From positions 149,045 through 213,044 of the forward strand of contig ML976751.1 in NCBI GenBank assembly GCA_010015655.1: a DNA stretch of 64,000 nucleotides, given 5' to 3'. The notes under the pieces were generated by a model, which saw only the letters and a program-made list of their open reading frames with translations, had not been told where the DNA came from and searched no databases. Shown one piece after another: positions 44,340 to 54,820 of the stretch. Position 1 is the first letter of the stretch; every line of letters begins with the position of its first letter. The position numbers and the translations under genes are program-made. This DNA comes from Bimuria novae-zelandiae CBS 107.79. Lineage: Eukaryota; Ascomycota; Dothideomycetes; Pleosporales; Didymosphaeriaceae.

Positions 44340-44909
44340 ATGCGTTTCACGACCCTCCATCTCCTGACCCTAACAGTCACCCTCTCCACCTCATTCCGCT
44401 TCACCCCCTCCATGCCCGACGGTGTTTACTCCGTCTACACTGCCGCCAACGGCACCGAAATCTACGACCTTATCGCTCCAGACACTTCCACCACCGATGC
44501 CATAGGCAACCCCATTTCCGTCCCGCCACAAGCCCGCGCGCTCCGCGCTCTCACTGCCCGCTCCATTATCGCCTGCGGCTGCGGTGTCGGCATGGACCAC
44601 GGCGACACCGACAAGGCAAATTCTAACATCCAAAAGACCGTCTCCAATGGCAAGACCGTGCAATCGGGTGGATCGCTTTCTTCTAAAGTGGGAAGTTCTG
44701 TCGTCTTCTTTTGCAATTACGACGGCAGCGATACTACGGCGAGGAAGGACGAGGCGATCAGTGGTGCGAGCGCGATCACGGGGGCCTGTGGGTGGTATAT
44801 TGCGGGGACTATCCGCTTGGATGGACATCCGCATCTGGATTATGGGTATATGGGTGCTAGGAATGATTTTTGTGCGCATGCGGAGGATTCGGGTTTGCGT
44901 CATTGTTGA
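44340..44909 (+). CDS. Secreted six-cysteine protein, 189 aa, effector candidate
   Basis: A single-exon frame with high-GC codon use unlike the flanking AT-rich DNA. Residues 1-18 form a hydrophobic signal peptide (MRFTTLHLLTLTVTLSTS). Residues about 19-74 look like a pro-segment ending in the basic stretch ARALRALTAR, a possible Kex2-type processing site. The remaining ~115 residues hold all six cysteines (79, 81, 125, 150, 178, 189), enough for three disulfides, plus CGCGVGMDHG and ITGACGWYIAG blocks. There is no membrane anchor. I do not recognise a named family; the layout (small, secreted, Cys-paired, flanked by transposons) fits a fungal effector or an extracellular defence protein. No inactivating change. 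It sits about 1.2 kb from the hAT element and 0.4 kb from the next repeat region. Confidence 0.75.
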   Translation: MRFTTLHLLTLTVTLSTSFRFTPSMPDGVYSVYTAANGTEIYDLIAPDTSTTDAIGNPISVPPQARALRALTARSIIACGCGVGMDHGDTDKANSNIQKTVSNGKTVQSGGSLSSKVGSSVVFFCNYDGSDTTARKDEAISGASAITGACGWYIAGTIRLDGHPHLDYGYMGARNDFCAHAEDSGLRHC

Positions 44910-45320
44910 GCCATAGAATCGAGAGATGGGATAGGTGGGATAAACTGGGAATGAAGGTGGCTTGCTGTTTCGTAGGTTTTGTTCGTAGGTTTAAGTGACA
45001 CTCTTTTATGTAGGCGATAACGGTACATATGCATTTGTCGCGGAGTCCGACGTCAAAGTGATACTAAGAGTATAAATCTCTCTAAGCATTTAATAAGATA
45101 TACTAAGTAGGTAAGTAGGACTTATAGAAGAGGTAGAAACACAACCTAAGCGGGAAGACTTGCCGTCGCCTTATTCTCCTAAGTGCTAGATGCATCCGAT
45201 GACGTGAGTTTCTTATGGCCAGGCCCAACAGGACGCGCCTGCCATCTAACGTTAGACTACTTTTGTAATTCGCATAACGAAACAGATTAGCCTAGGAGCA
45301 AAGAATTAAACCCTAAGCAT
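44910..45320. other. Transition to AT-rich repeat DNA
   Basis: Nothing coding is recognised. Composition shifts from about 50% to about 40% GC after 45060. Confidence 0.4.
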
Positions 45321-45489
45321 GTCTCCTAGAGTTGCCTCACGCAGACTACTAAGCAAACGAGAGGCTAGTTAGTGAGCCAAGAATTGGACCCTAAGTAACA
45401 GCTATTCTTAGAATATCTCCTAGAGTTACCTCACGCAGACTGCTAAGCAGAATGAGAGGCTAGTTAAGGAGCCTAGAATTAGGCCCTCG
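45321..45489. repeat. Tandem repeat of ~97 bp, two diverged units
   Basis: TCTCCTAGAGTTGCCTCACG...GAGAGGCTAGTTA at 45320 recurs as TCTCCTAGAGTTACCTCACG...GAGAGGCTAGTTA at about 45417. It directly abuts the foldback repeat. Confidence 0.7.
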
Positions 45490-45753
45490 ACTAGCCTACC
45501 TTCTCTAACCAGCTCTATTGGCTGGCATTTCTGGCTGACCTATCTTTTCGGCTGGTCTATCATTTCGGCTGGTCTATCATTTCGGCTGGTCTATCATTTC
45601 GGCTGGTCTATCATTTCGGCTGGTCTATCATTTCGGCTGGTCTATCATTTCGGCCGGCCTATCTTTTCGACTAGCCGAGAAAGACGGCCAGCCGAAAAGA
45701 TAGGCCAGCCAGAAATGCCAGCCAATAGAGCTGGTTAGAGAAGGTAAGCTAGT
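45490..45753. repeat. Foldback (inverted) repeat with a 17-bp tandem array
   Basis: The left arm (45490-45553) and right arm (about 45687-45753) are reverse complements over ~65 bp (ACTAGC.TACCTTCTCTAA...) with few mismatches. Between them are six exact copies of the 17-mer GGCTGGTCTATCATTTC (45550-45651) plus a variant copy. It would form a long hairpin. No coding capacity. It is a MITE or foldback element; no clear target duplication was found. Confidence 0.75.
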
Positions 45754-46348
45754 TGAGAAGGTAGGCCAGCCGGATATATAGACCGGCCGCCGATGGGATA
45801 TTAATCACAAGCGCTTGGAACCTATAGTTTTGGGTAATTTTATAATAGTATTTCCTTAAAACAATCTAACTAAAAGAGCGTGGTTCATCCATAAGTCCAA
45901 TCTTCGCCAACAATCCAGCTAGTCGTTAAATACTGGCGATGCACACTTTGATGTTTTCATGGGTACCAGCATGTAAGATATTGGAACTCCTCTGAGAGCT
46001 CAATCCTGCCATCGCCCCGCAATCCCTCATCTCCACCAATCTGATTGCTACAGCTGTCGTCCCTATAAAAACGGCATCTAATGGACTCGGGCCATTCTGC
46101 TGTATTCAACGGGCCCGCTGAGGATACAGGAGACTCCCAAACAATGGAAGGGCTGTCATAAAAAAGAATGATGTGTCCCGAGATTCACAAGTTACATATG
46201 AAATTCGCAGAAAACACCGCAAAAGCCTCAAGTTAAAAGCTGGAGCTTGACTCCGTAGCTGCACACGTTCAGTTACGCCTGCAATTATGCGTCTTTGCAT
46301 TGCCAACATCACTTCACTAAGCCGTATATGGTTAGCATTTGCCCATAA

Positions 46349-46434
46349 GCGTCAGCCAATCAGCACCAGTTTGCTGGCACAAACTGTCAGACTGTCGACC
46401 GTTTGTGCCAGTGAACCGGTGCTGATTGGCTGGC
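46349..46434. repeat. Hairpin repeat, ~38-bp stem
   Basis: GTCAGCCAATCAGCACC...GGCACAAAC is followed by a short loop and its reverse complement GTTTGTGCC...GGTGCTGATTGGCTGGC. The right end continues GGCAACTCTTG, which resembles hAT ends. Possible MITE. Confidence 0.65.
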
Positions 46435-46593
46435 AACTCTTGACAAATCTTCTCAATCCTAAGGTGCGTACGCACCCGAGCGAATGCAAGACACTGCCTT
46501 TGCCGTCGAAATGATGAGCAGGAGCATGCTAACTATGCACAGGAGTGGCTGCCCCGCTGTGGCTATGCTCATTACTAAGCAGGTTTCTGAGGA

Positions 46594-48242
46594 CACCAGG
46601 TGGCGAGCTAATTCGTGATCGGTGTACGTAAGCAGCACTAGCCATCAACAACAGCCCCTCTATCTATAATAAAACTTCACCCTTACACTAATTACCTAAA
46701 TCTTGTCTAATTCTTATAATAAGTAGCTTAATTAACGCGCCGCGCACGCCTAAACGCTTTAAACCTAATATTTAATATACTACACCTATAAAATTAGCCT
46801 ACCTATACTATTATAGCTACTAGGCGAATAGCAAGACTATTAACAACGTTAATAAGCTAATTTAAATCTCTAAGGCTATAAGCAGATATTAGAGGTATTA
46901 ATAACGTAAGCTAGGTATAAAGATCGCGTAAAGGCGTATACGTAAGTCTTTAGCTAAGCTTAATAATAATAAGCTTAAGAAAGCTTTTTAAACGCCTATA
47001 TAAGTTCTTAAATATATAGTAGAGCTTAAGGAGAATCCCTATAGATAATACCTATTTACTTATTAAGCTAAAAAGTATAGCGTTAAGCTCTCTAAGTATT
47101 AGTTATAATATAACTTTAGTTAATAACTTAATACTTATATATATATAGCGCCTTATAATAATTTTTTAATAAACGCTAACTAAGCTACGCGCGTATAGTA
47201 TAACTAGTAAAATAAAAATTTACTTATTATTAGTTACTAGGATTAAGTTTTCTTTACTAATAAGACTTATTTTAACCTATATAAGCGCTTTTAAAAGTTC
47301 TATTAGTTACGTTAACGCGGGCAGCAAAAACGATATAAAAAAGTTATTAATATATAGCTTTAAAGCGCTTTTAAGGGTTAGGTTTTATATATATATAGCT
47401 ACGTTAACTAGGACTTTAAATTAGAGCTCTACTTTTATAACGACGATAAAGAGATGCCTATAGTTGTTAAGCCTCCGCTAAAACCTTACAAAAGAATATA
47501 TAAGTCCTCTTAGCAGTACGAAAAGCGCGTACAAGAATAGGAGGCTTATAAGCCTCCTAAAGTCGACGTAGATCCTTAGGGGAACCATATAACGCAAGCC
47601 TATTATATAGAGCATGTACTACCTATATATATTAAGATCCTTAACGACGCGCGCACTCGTAATTCTTATAAATATTTTATTCTATAAGAAAATAATAACC
47701 TATTATATAATATAAAATTAAAATATAACGTTACGCGTATATTTAAGATATCTTAAGGAGTGCGGCTCCTTATACACCTAGGGAGGTTACCAGATCTTAA
47801 TCCTACAAAAGGATGCTGGCTCATCCTTAAAGAAAAGGCCAAAAGGCGTCTCCACAAGCCATGTGAAGGTGAGACGCCTTGGGATAGGACTGCAAAACAC
47901 CTTAAGGATATACTACGACAAATATAGAATAAGATCTCTATTAATGAGATTAGGGCGGTTATCGAGGAGATGCTAGATTGCTGCCAAAGGCTTATAGAAA
48001 CTGGCGGCAAGAAGATACGCTCACAACGCTGGTGAATATACTATAGAGACCCTAAGATCTTAACACCAAATCTAAGCTCTACGCGTTAGATTTAAGCTTT
48101 AAAATTAAGTTTAGCCTTAAAATTAAGTTAATATGCGTTAAGAACCGAAGAATTTCGACTTTGTATAGTGATTACTATGGGAGAACAAAATTTGGCGGTT
48201 GTGCTTATATAAACTAATCACGAATTAGCTCGCCACCTGGTG
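46594..48242 (+). mobile_element. Tc1/mariner-type DNA transposon, RIP-degraded
   Basis: ~1.65 kb with a 26-bp inverted repeat that starts CACCAGGTGGCGAGCTAATT at 46594 and is matched exactly at 48217-48242. The interior carries a decayed plus-strand transposase. No TA duplication is visible at the present ends, so one border may be altered. Confidence 0.75.
46650..48034 (+). pseudogene. Tc1/mariner-type transposase, RIP-inactivated
   Basis: An early basic helix-turn-helix region (RTPKRFKPNI, about 46745), SYQDQVFFTNKTYFN (about 47236, first catalytic Asp context) and HITQAYYIEHVLPIYIK are followed by HLGRLPDLNPTKGCWLILK (47770-47825). The last block is the canonical PDLNP motif before the final catalytic residue. 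It ends with INEIRAVIEEMLDCCQRLI. The 3' third (47750-48034) is almost free of RIP. Confidence 0.8.
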
Positions 48243-48460
48243 CTAATTAATTGCCGGTTATGTAAGCCAACTCCGTCATCAAGAATCGTCAACACATCAA
48301 GATCTCAATACTAAATCTGAGCTATACACGCCAGATTTCAGCTTTAAATATGTTCTACAAAGAGTTATCAAGATCTCCACGTCAAATTAAGTCTATATAC
48401 GTCAAAATCCTCAAATATCGACTTTGTATGAGGATAACTATAGGAGCTCGATATTTGACG
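48050..48460. repeat. Imperfect direct duplication of the mariner 3' flank
   Basis: About 48050-48210 (AAGATCTTAACACCAAATCT ... TTTCGACTTTGTAT) is repeated at about 48298-48460 (AAGATCTCAATACTAAATCT ... TATCGACTTTGTAT). The second copy is less RIPed and lies outside the element's right inverted repeat. Confidence 0.65.
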
Positions 48461-48498
48461 GGCTATGCTGACATAATTGGCAATTAATTAACGTATGT

Positions 48499-48532
48499 CA
48501 CCAGCTAGTCGGCCACACCAGCTAGTCGGCCA
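48499..48532. repeat. Perfect tandem 17-mer in the left TIR of pogo element 3
   Basis: CACCAGCTAGTCGGCCA at 48499-48515 and 48516-48532. The right TIR has a single CACCAGCTAGTTGGCCA (about 50276-50292), so the left end gained or the right end lost exactly one unit. Confidence 0.9.
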
Positions 48533-48572
48533 CCCCACCAAGACGCGCCCAACACGTCAACCTTCTATTGCG

Positions 48573-50200
48573 ATGCCGCCACAACGCTCATCTCATTTAT
48601 CCCAGAATGAAGCTAGGCTGCTTCTTGCAGCTCAGAATTATCGCAATTAACGCGTAAAAAGCTAGCGACGTCTAGCAAGGCTCTACAATATCCCACGATC
48701 GACCCTCCGTGACCGCCTTACAGGTCGACAACCTAGATAGCTCGCCTACACCTCCCAGAGAAAGCTACACCCTATAGAGAAGCAGGCCCTAGTAGAATAG
48801 ATCCTAGACCTTAACTAATGTAGATTTCTACCTTATATTATTAACATATATAGGATAGCTAATTATTTACTTACTACGCGTAGCTAGATTCTTACTTTAT
48901 AGCTTATAAGTAAGAACTAGGTATCGCGCTTTATTAAGGCTTAGCTAAACTTATAAACTAAATAATTTAAAAAATTCTATAGCTAGCGTGTGCTTTATAA
49001 GGATCCTATTAAGATCTCTAACTAGTACAAGCTTATAGAGGAGACACGACAGATATACGACATACTAGATATAGATATCTATAATTTTAATAAGAAAGGC
49101 TTCATGATAGGGGTCGCCTCTACCTTTAGAGTAGTGACTAGGTTAGATACTATAGGGAGGGCTATGTATCTAGAGCCTAGTAATTAAGACTACGTTATAA
49201 TAATTAAAGCTATCTACGTAGCTAAGTAGTTTATACTACCTTTTATTATCTTACTTAGTAAGCTTTACTAGGCTAGCTAGTATACTAACCTACCTACTAG
49301 CTAGGTACTAGCTATTAGTAATAATAGCTAAATAATAAATAACTTAGGATTTACCTAGCTAGAGCACTTTAATTAGTATATAAAATTTTATATAGTAGGT
49401 ACCTAGTAGCTACTTATTTTAAATAGTTATAGTAGCTACGCTACCCCTAAGTTTGATTAGTACTATAAGATATATAAGATTATTAGTCTCTATATACCTG
49501 CCTACACGAGCCACCTCTTATAGCCTCTAGATATTAGCTATTTCTCACCTCTTAAGACAGCGTACGGACATAAGGTGACTGAGCTGGCCAGATAGCGTGT
49601 CTATTATGTAGACAAAGAAGAGTTTCTGTCGATCTACCCACGTATACGTAGGGCTGTCTTCACAGAGCAGAACATTAAGGCTGGCTTTTAAGCGACAGGG
49701 CTGGTGCCTCCCTGTCCAGATCGGGTCCTCTCATGCCTAACTGTAGTCAGGACACCGTCACCACCACAGACAGTCGCTGAGACAGCATGGACAGCTAGGA
49801 CGCCTCACACTACTACTCAGGTTAAGCAGTAGGCTAGGCTTATGCGTAATTATCTACAGTAATAGTCTTAGAGCCCTATAAGCTAAGCTATTATATAGCT
49901 TGTTAAAGGCTATTAGCTTATAATAAACTTAGCAACGATCTTAGTAAAAGAGAATAGAAGGCTACAAGTAGCTAACTATCGCTATAGATAAAGGCAGGAC
50001 AGGCGTAGATAGTATATTACCTCTAGAGGGGCTCTACAGGCTAAGGAAGGTCGAAGGCTGGCTGCAGAGGCTGAAAGGATGCTCTAGCAGGTAGAGCAAG
50101 AGGACCGTGCAGGACGATCACGAGCACCACCTACATGTAGCAACTGCCACGAGCAAGGCCACAGAAGGACTCAGTGTACCTAGAGATTATAGCTATTATA
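48573..50200 (+). pseudogene. pogo transposase with C-terminal CCHC zinc knuckle, RIP-inactivated
   Basis: From ATG 48573: MPPQRSSHLSQNEARLLLA, a helix-turn-helix with ARLYNIPRSTLRDRLTGR, then YNFNKKGFMIGVAS (49078-49120, catalytic Asp region) and YTSHLLQPLDISYFSPLKTA (about 49505-49563, second catalytic block). The end differs from elements 1 and 2: after a basic coiled region it carries CSNCHEQGHRRTQC (50136-50177), a perfect CX2CX4HX4C knuckle as in retroviral gag. The last 500 bp are little mutated; earlier parts have many TAG/TAA. Confidence 0.85.
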
Positions 50201-50302
50201 TAAATCTATTTATATTAAATTTAACTATTACGTTGTTAAGCTATCGTGCAGAAAGTCGCGTTAGTTTTGGTAGGGTGGCCAACTAGCTGGTGACATACGT
50301 TA

Positions 50303-50585
50303 ATATTAATACTATTTATAATTAGTTTATTATGCGCTAGTAGCCTATTTTAAATGCGTTAATATAGCTTCCCTTAAACTTTGCTAGAACTACTTACTAG
50401 GCCGAATACTTTCTATCTCCTCTATAGATAAAGCGCACACTTCGTCTATGTCGAGATCTCTATGCTATATAGCAACGTATTCTTCGTTGCCGGCAGATGC
50501 ACGGTAACCGCTATCTTAATAATTAGATGCTACGTTGCTAGGCTTAACGCTTATTATATTATAGTTATTAGTATTACCCTCTATG
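50303..50585. other. AT-rich DNA, nothing recognised
   Basis: RIPed sequence between pogo element 3 and the next LTR. No frame or terminal repeat could be assigned. Confidence 0.4.
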
Positions 50586-51135
50586 TTATGACCCAGAGAC
50601 ATCGGGACAAGCGAGCCTTATGACGGTACACAAGCCCCACCTAGGGATGACGTAATGTCCCAGGCTGTCCCAGACGCCAAGCCTATAGGACAATGTGGGA
50701 CCACGTGACCCGGGTCACGTGACGTCCCAGGAATCCTAAGAAATCCCATAGACACGAGGCATGAGACACTATGGGACTTTATAGGATAAGAGGGATTATT
50801 ATACACAGGTGGTTTCTATTAGGATCTATTAAGACCTAACATAATGCGAGGCGGGGCAGGGTCACTTATTTATGTAACTAGCTAAGATTCCTAACTTAGC
50901 TATAAATTACCTGACTAAGTCACGCGTTCTAGAAATATCGGGCGTCCCAGAAGTATCTTGGCATATAGGACTTTATGACTCTTAGGACTTTTAGGATTCG
51001 TAGGACAAGTTATATATATAGGAACGCGATAGTAGTCTTCTACTATTATATTTAACCTATTTACTAATCTATTATTTAGATTTAACTTAGGCTCTTATTA
51101 ATTTAATTATACTATATATACTTTTAATACTAACG
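50586..51135 (+). repeat. LTR-like region of a Gypsy family 2 relative
   Basis: Starts TGTTATGACCC. Its last ~180 bp aligns with the end of the 5' LTR at 58653-59017 (TTAGGCTCTTATTAATTTAA, then ACTAAC). The front half is unrelated to it. The end is placed by that alignment. Confidence 0.55.
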
Positions 51136-51283
51136 TCCCTTTAATACGCGTAAGCTATTAGTACCCCTTACTTATATTATTAATACTTTTACCTAAGAAT
51201 TAACCTTTAGCCTCTAAAAAACTAGCTACCCCTTAGGGCCTTAACATTTTAAACGCCCTTAATATAAGTGTTAACGATATCTT

Positions 51284-52075
51284 TTTTTACTAACATAATA
51301 AATATATAAATAGATACTTCTCAAGGAGTAAGTATTACTATAGCTAAAGAAGAAATAAAGAGCTTTTATAAGAAGTCTAACTTCTTTTATAGTAAATATA
51401 ATTATACGGAACTATAGATCTTATAACTTAACCTATACTTTTATAGAATAAAGAAAGAATAGAAAGATATAGATAAGACTATATTGTAACAGGAACAATC
51501 GCTCGTCGACACGAGAACCCTTGGCCAGTCAAGACAGGATTCGAGATCATCCGAAAACCGACACTCATCCGTATCGGACCAATTTCGGATCTATCAGACC
51601 GATGGGGAACTACGAATCCGATTCGGACCTATTTCGGATCCATCAGACCGACGGTCAACCTATGGCAGTTATGTGCTAGCTAGCCATCTAGGAAGAGGTG
51701 TATTTAGAGGAGCTTGGGGCCTTTGTAGTTCAGTACCTTTTCCGTATCCTTTCGTACCAGGCCTATAGGCACTTAATTCATTCGAGGCTACATTCTTATA
51801 CACGCACTCCCACATGCCTCTGCTAGGAGATACGCCAACATCGATCCTTTGAGTGACCTGCGCCGATACATATATTTACTTTTACCTATATAAAGGGAGA
51901 TGCTTTTAAATAAATTCATTCTTACGTTAATTAATACCTAGCCAGAGCTAATATGGAAGGCGACGCTATAGATATAATTATAAAAAATTATAATACCTTT
52001 TATACTAAGATTAAATAATACTTTAAAATTACTAACTAGAAAGCTATAGCTAAACAAAACATCTAATAACTCTAA
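51284..52075 (+). pseudogene. Gypsy family 2 gag fragment, split by a solo LTR
   Basis: Before the solo LTR the plus strand reads YTELQILQLNLYFYRIKKE. After it, IFTFTYIKGDAF...SYVNQYLARANMEGDAIDIIIKNYN follows, where TAG is taken as Gln. Both halves match the gag of the element at 59160-60250 in the same order. The homology stops near 52075, where pogo sequence begins. Confidence 0.75.
51485..51870 (+). repeat. Solo LTR of Gypsy family 1
   Basis: 386 bp from TGTAACAGG to GCCGATACA, almost unmutated. Flanked by TATAT on both sides (51480-51484, 51871-51875). It interrupts the family 2 gag fragment. Confidence 0.9.
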
Positions 52076-52079
52076 TAAA

Positions 52080-52396
52080 GTATTAAGACATCTTAATGAT
52101 CTATTAAGAGGGCCTTTAGGCCTTATAATAAAGCTATTAAGTCTGTATAGCCCTAAAGTAAGGCTATATTAGCTATATTAGCTTTATTAATGCGCTAAGG
52201 TCGTATTATTAAATTACTAAGTAAATATAAATAATCTAATTAAATAGTATTTATCTATAAGCCTTAAAGACCTTAACACTAGAAAATTTTACAATAATAT
52301 TAATTATACGCGTCTCTATAGCCTTATATTATTGGCTAAGCAATCGCGTTGGGGTGTTGCATGCGTTGACGTGTTGCACGAGCTGCCAAGCTACGG
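52080..52396 (+). mobile_element. Right end of pogo-type element 4
   Basis: The end reads ...GTGTTGCACGAGCTGCC...CTACGG followed by TA (52397-52398). The subterminal TCTATAGCCTTATATTATTGG resembles the same region of pogo element 1 (about 13190). A GTGTTGCA[TC]G motif occurs twice, 17 bp apart (52354 and 52371). The left part was replaced by the Gypsy fragment. Confidence 0.65.
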
Positions 52397-52696
52397 TAGG
52401 CGCCACAGCTGAGCCACGCTTTCCGAATTGAGCATAGGCTTCAGTGGAACCTTTCCATGCCCTGGTGTGATGAACGGCGGCTTCAACGAGTGCGAGCTGT
52501 TTTCCTGAATGGCAGTGGAAAGTTGATTACCTAGTTAAGCTGCACAGGGGTTGAAAATCGATGCAACTCGATGGTCCGTGCACTCGAATGTTGGATTCGT
52601 TGACAGAGGCAGCCTTGCATACTAGCAGTTCAAGAATTGTAAGCTCAACATGCAGCCGAAGTGCATTGTTTTCTCTGGTTATACCTTCGTTACGAT

Positions 52697-53973
52697 CTAC
52701 TCTTTTCCACCTAGATACCGGTACACCACAGAGAAATCCTTCCCCCTGCAGTTCTCCGCATTCTCCACTTCATCATACAGTGCTTTTGCCGTATCCCCCA
52801 GCGCAAGCTTGATATTTGCCTCTTTCGCCGCCTTCAGCGCCAACTTCAAATCCTTGTTGGCGAGCGCAACACCAAAGCCACCTTCGTAGCCTCTGCTAGC
52901 TGGTGAGCCCTCGATGACGCCAGGGACAGGGTTGTTGACTTCGCTAGGCCAGCACTTGCCAGTGCTGATGTTAATCATTCCAGCCAGTGCCTTGGGATCT
53001 AGACCCCACTGGATACCCATGTTCATGGCTTCGGCGGTAGCGATGTTGTTAAGTGCTAGGAGGTAGTTGTTCGCGAGCTTGCCCTTCAAGCCGGCACCTT
53101 GTTCGCCCAGGTGGAGCACCCGTCGACCCATTAAAGTGAGGACAGCGGTAGCACGCTCGACATCGTCGGAAGCAGCACCAATCATGAAAGTAAGAGTGCC
53201 GGCTTGTGCGCCGACTACACCTCCAGACATTGGCGCATCGATAAACTTACCCTGCCCAGAGGAGTGTGCAGCGTTGGCCACTTCACCAGAGGTCATTGGG
53301 TCGATAGTTGAGGTGTCAATGAATAGTCTCTGTTTGTTGGTGGAGCTTTCTGTAAGAAGAGTGGACGGCTCAAGCATCTGCTTGTAGACGCCGGCGACAT
53401 GTTGCGGTTCAGGCAGACATGTTACGATCGTTTCCTTTGCCGAGTCAGTATAGCACGAGACTTTGAAATCTTTGAAACCGCTTGAATATGTGCACTGTTT
53501 CAGAGGATTGGCTAGAATGGTATAATCAGGAGAAGAAGCCACCAAAGTGACCCCCAACTTAGATCATAGGTATTAAAGGAAAATATGGGTATCATCATGA
53601 GACACGAAATTTTGAGTAAAGAGCGACGTACCGCTTTCTCCGCGACTTCACGAACATTGTCCGCTATGCGAACACCCTGGGGGTTCTCCTCAAGGAACTT
53701 CTTGGACGCGGCCGTGTTTACATCTTGAACGAATAGAGTATCCTCGGCAGGAATCTTCGCTCTCAGGTTCTTAGCCATAGCAAATCCTACACATATTAGC
53801 CCAGATCAAGGTCATGTGAACGAGGTCCTACACATACCCATGCGCCCAAGTCCGATAAAGCCCCAGTCGGCTTGGAGATTCCTCGAGCTCGAGAAACATC
53901 TCCGCGACGCTTGTCGAACCGCAACTGAAGCATTTCTTCTCAGAGGCGAAGCTATCGCCGATGCCGTCCTCAT
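52697..53973 (-). CDS. 3-hydroxyisobutyrate dehydrogenase, mitochondrial
   Basis: Oxidises 3-hydroxyisobutyrate to methylmalonate semialdehyde with NAD+ in valine breakdown. Exons on the minus strand: 53838-53973, 53632-53786, 52697-53434; introns of 51 and 197 bp; 342 aa. The first ~35 residues are Arg/Ser/Ala-rich without acids (MRTASAIASPLRRNASVAVR), a mitochondrial presequence. Then come the NAD-binding GFIGLGRMGFAMAKNL (completed by splicing intron 1), CLPEPQHVAGVY, the substrate-binding signature DAPMSGGVVGAQAGTL, and the catalytic Lys in GLKGKLANNYLLAL. The C-terminal DFSVVYRYL is typical. Intron 2 is placed at GTACGT...CAAAG; its length is unusual, but the joined reading REVAEKAETIVTCLPEP fits the family. 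Confidence 0.93.
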
Positions 53974-54820
53974 TTTGTATGTGCTGGTAAAACGCGGTGC
54001 CCCGTGAAGGTGATTCGTGGGGTAGTAGTGTTCCTGCGCGGCGGGCGCAGCTAGAATAAACTCCGCACTCAACCGAGGTCGTGGAATAGAGCCGCCTCAA
54101 GACGCTGGCTGCGGGGGAGCGGCAGCAGAGCGACGCTGACCGGCTGTGCCATGCCTGGCATAGGCATGTTTCCGGATTGAGTAGATCGGCCACGCACTTC
54201 CAGTCGTTGCTCTGTAATGAATAGTTGGGTTGGAGAATGTGCGAGAGGACGCCCGGTCGACTGGGAAAGTTTTTCCGTATGTGGTCACGTGCCGCATACG
54301 CTATTCCATTTTGGGCCAGCTCTACACCTCTGTTGCAACATCGAGGTCATGGACTAGCTCCGTCATTTCTTCAAAGTATCAAAGTACTTCTTATATCATT
54401 AAGTTCACTCACACCATCTGAATCTGAAGGTTCTCGACACATCAGAGTCCCCTCGGAGCAAAGTCTATACGCAGACCTTTTCACCACACGAACCTACTCA
54501 CATAGAACTGAATTGTCAACTACCCACAATACGGAGACCAACATCGAAGCAGTTGGTTGATAAGGAATCGTGTTCAATGCGTCACATATCTGCGAGGCTC
54601 ACCCCAGCACATCCGGTTGAGACGCCAGCAGGTTGTCGACCCTTTCTACGCTATTAGCATCTTCTTCACCAGAGTTCATCTCCAGAGACCTGTTGAGATA
54701 TGTTTGAAATTCTTCTGTTCGGGACTTGGGCCCTTCTTGATTCTGCTTGTATATACACAGCCGTGACTTGCGCGACTTTCTCCCAGGTACATATATGATA
54801 CAACCCTGCCAGATACACTG
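53974..54820. other. Intergenic region, nothing recognised
   Basis: Promoter side of the dehydrogenase and 3' side of the minus-strand hypothetical gene. Open frames here are short and antisense to each other. Confidence 0.4.

Larger units (their letters stand above)
48491..50300 (+). mobile_element. pogo-type DNA transposon 3, RIP-degraded
   Basis: 1810 bp. Inverted ends ACGTATGTCACCAGCTAGT (48491 and, inverted, 50300) flanked by TA (48489-48490, 50301-50302). The left end carries the 17-mer CACCAGCTAGTCGGCCA twice in tandem; the right end has only one copy. It contains a plus-strand transposase remnant. Confidence 0.9.

Noticed and set aside
54225..54560. 111-codon plus-strand frame upstream of the dehydrogenase
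   Set aside because: No domain or conserved motif, low-complexity Ser/Thr composition, overlapping other frames.
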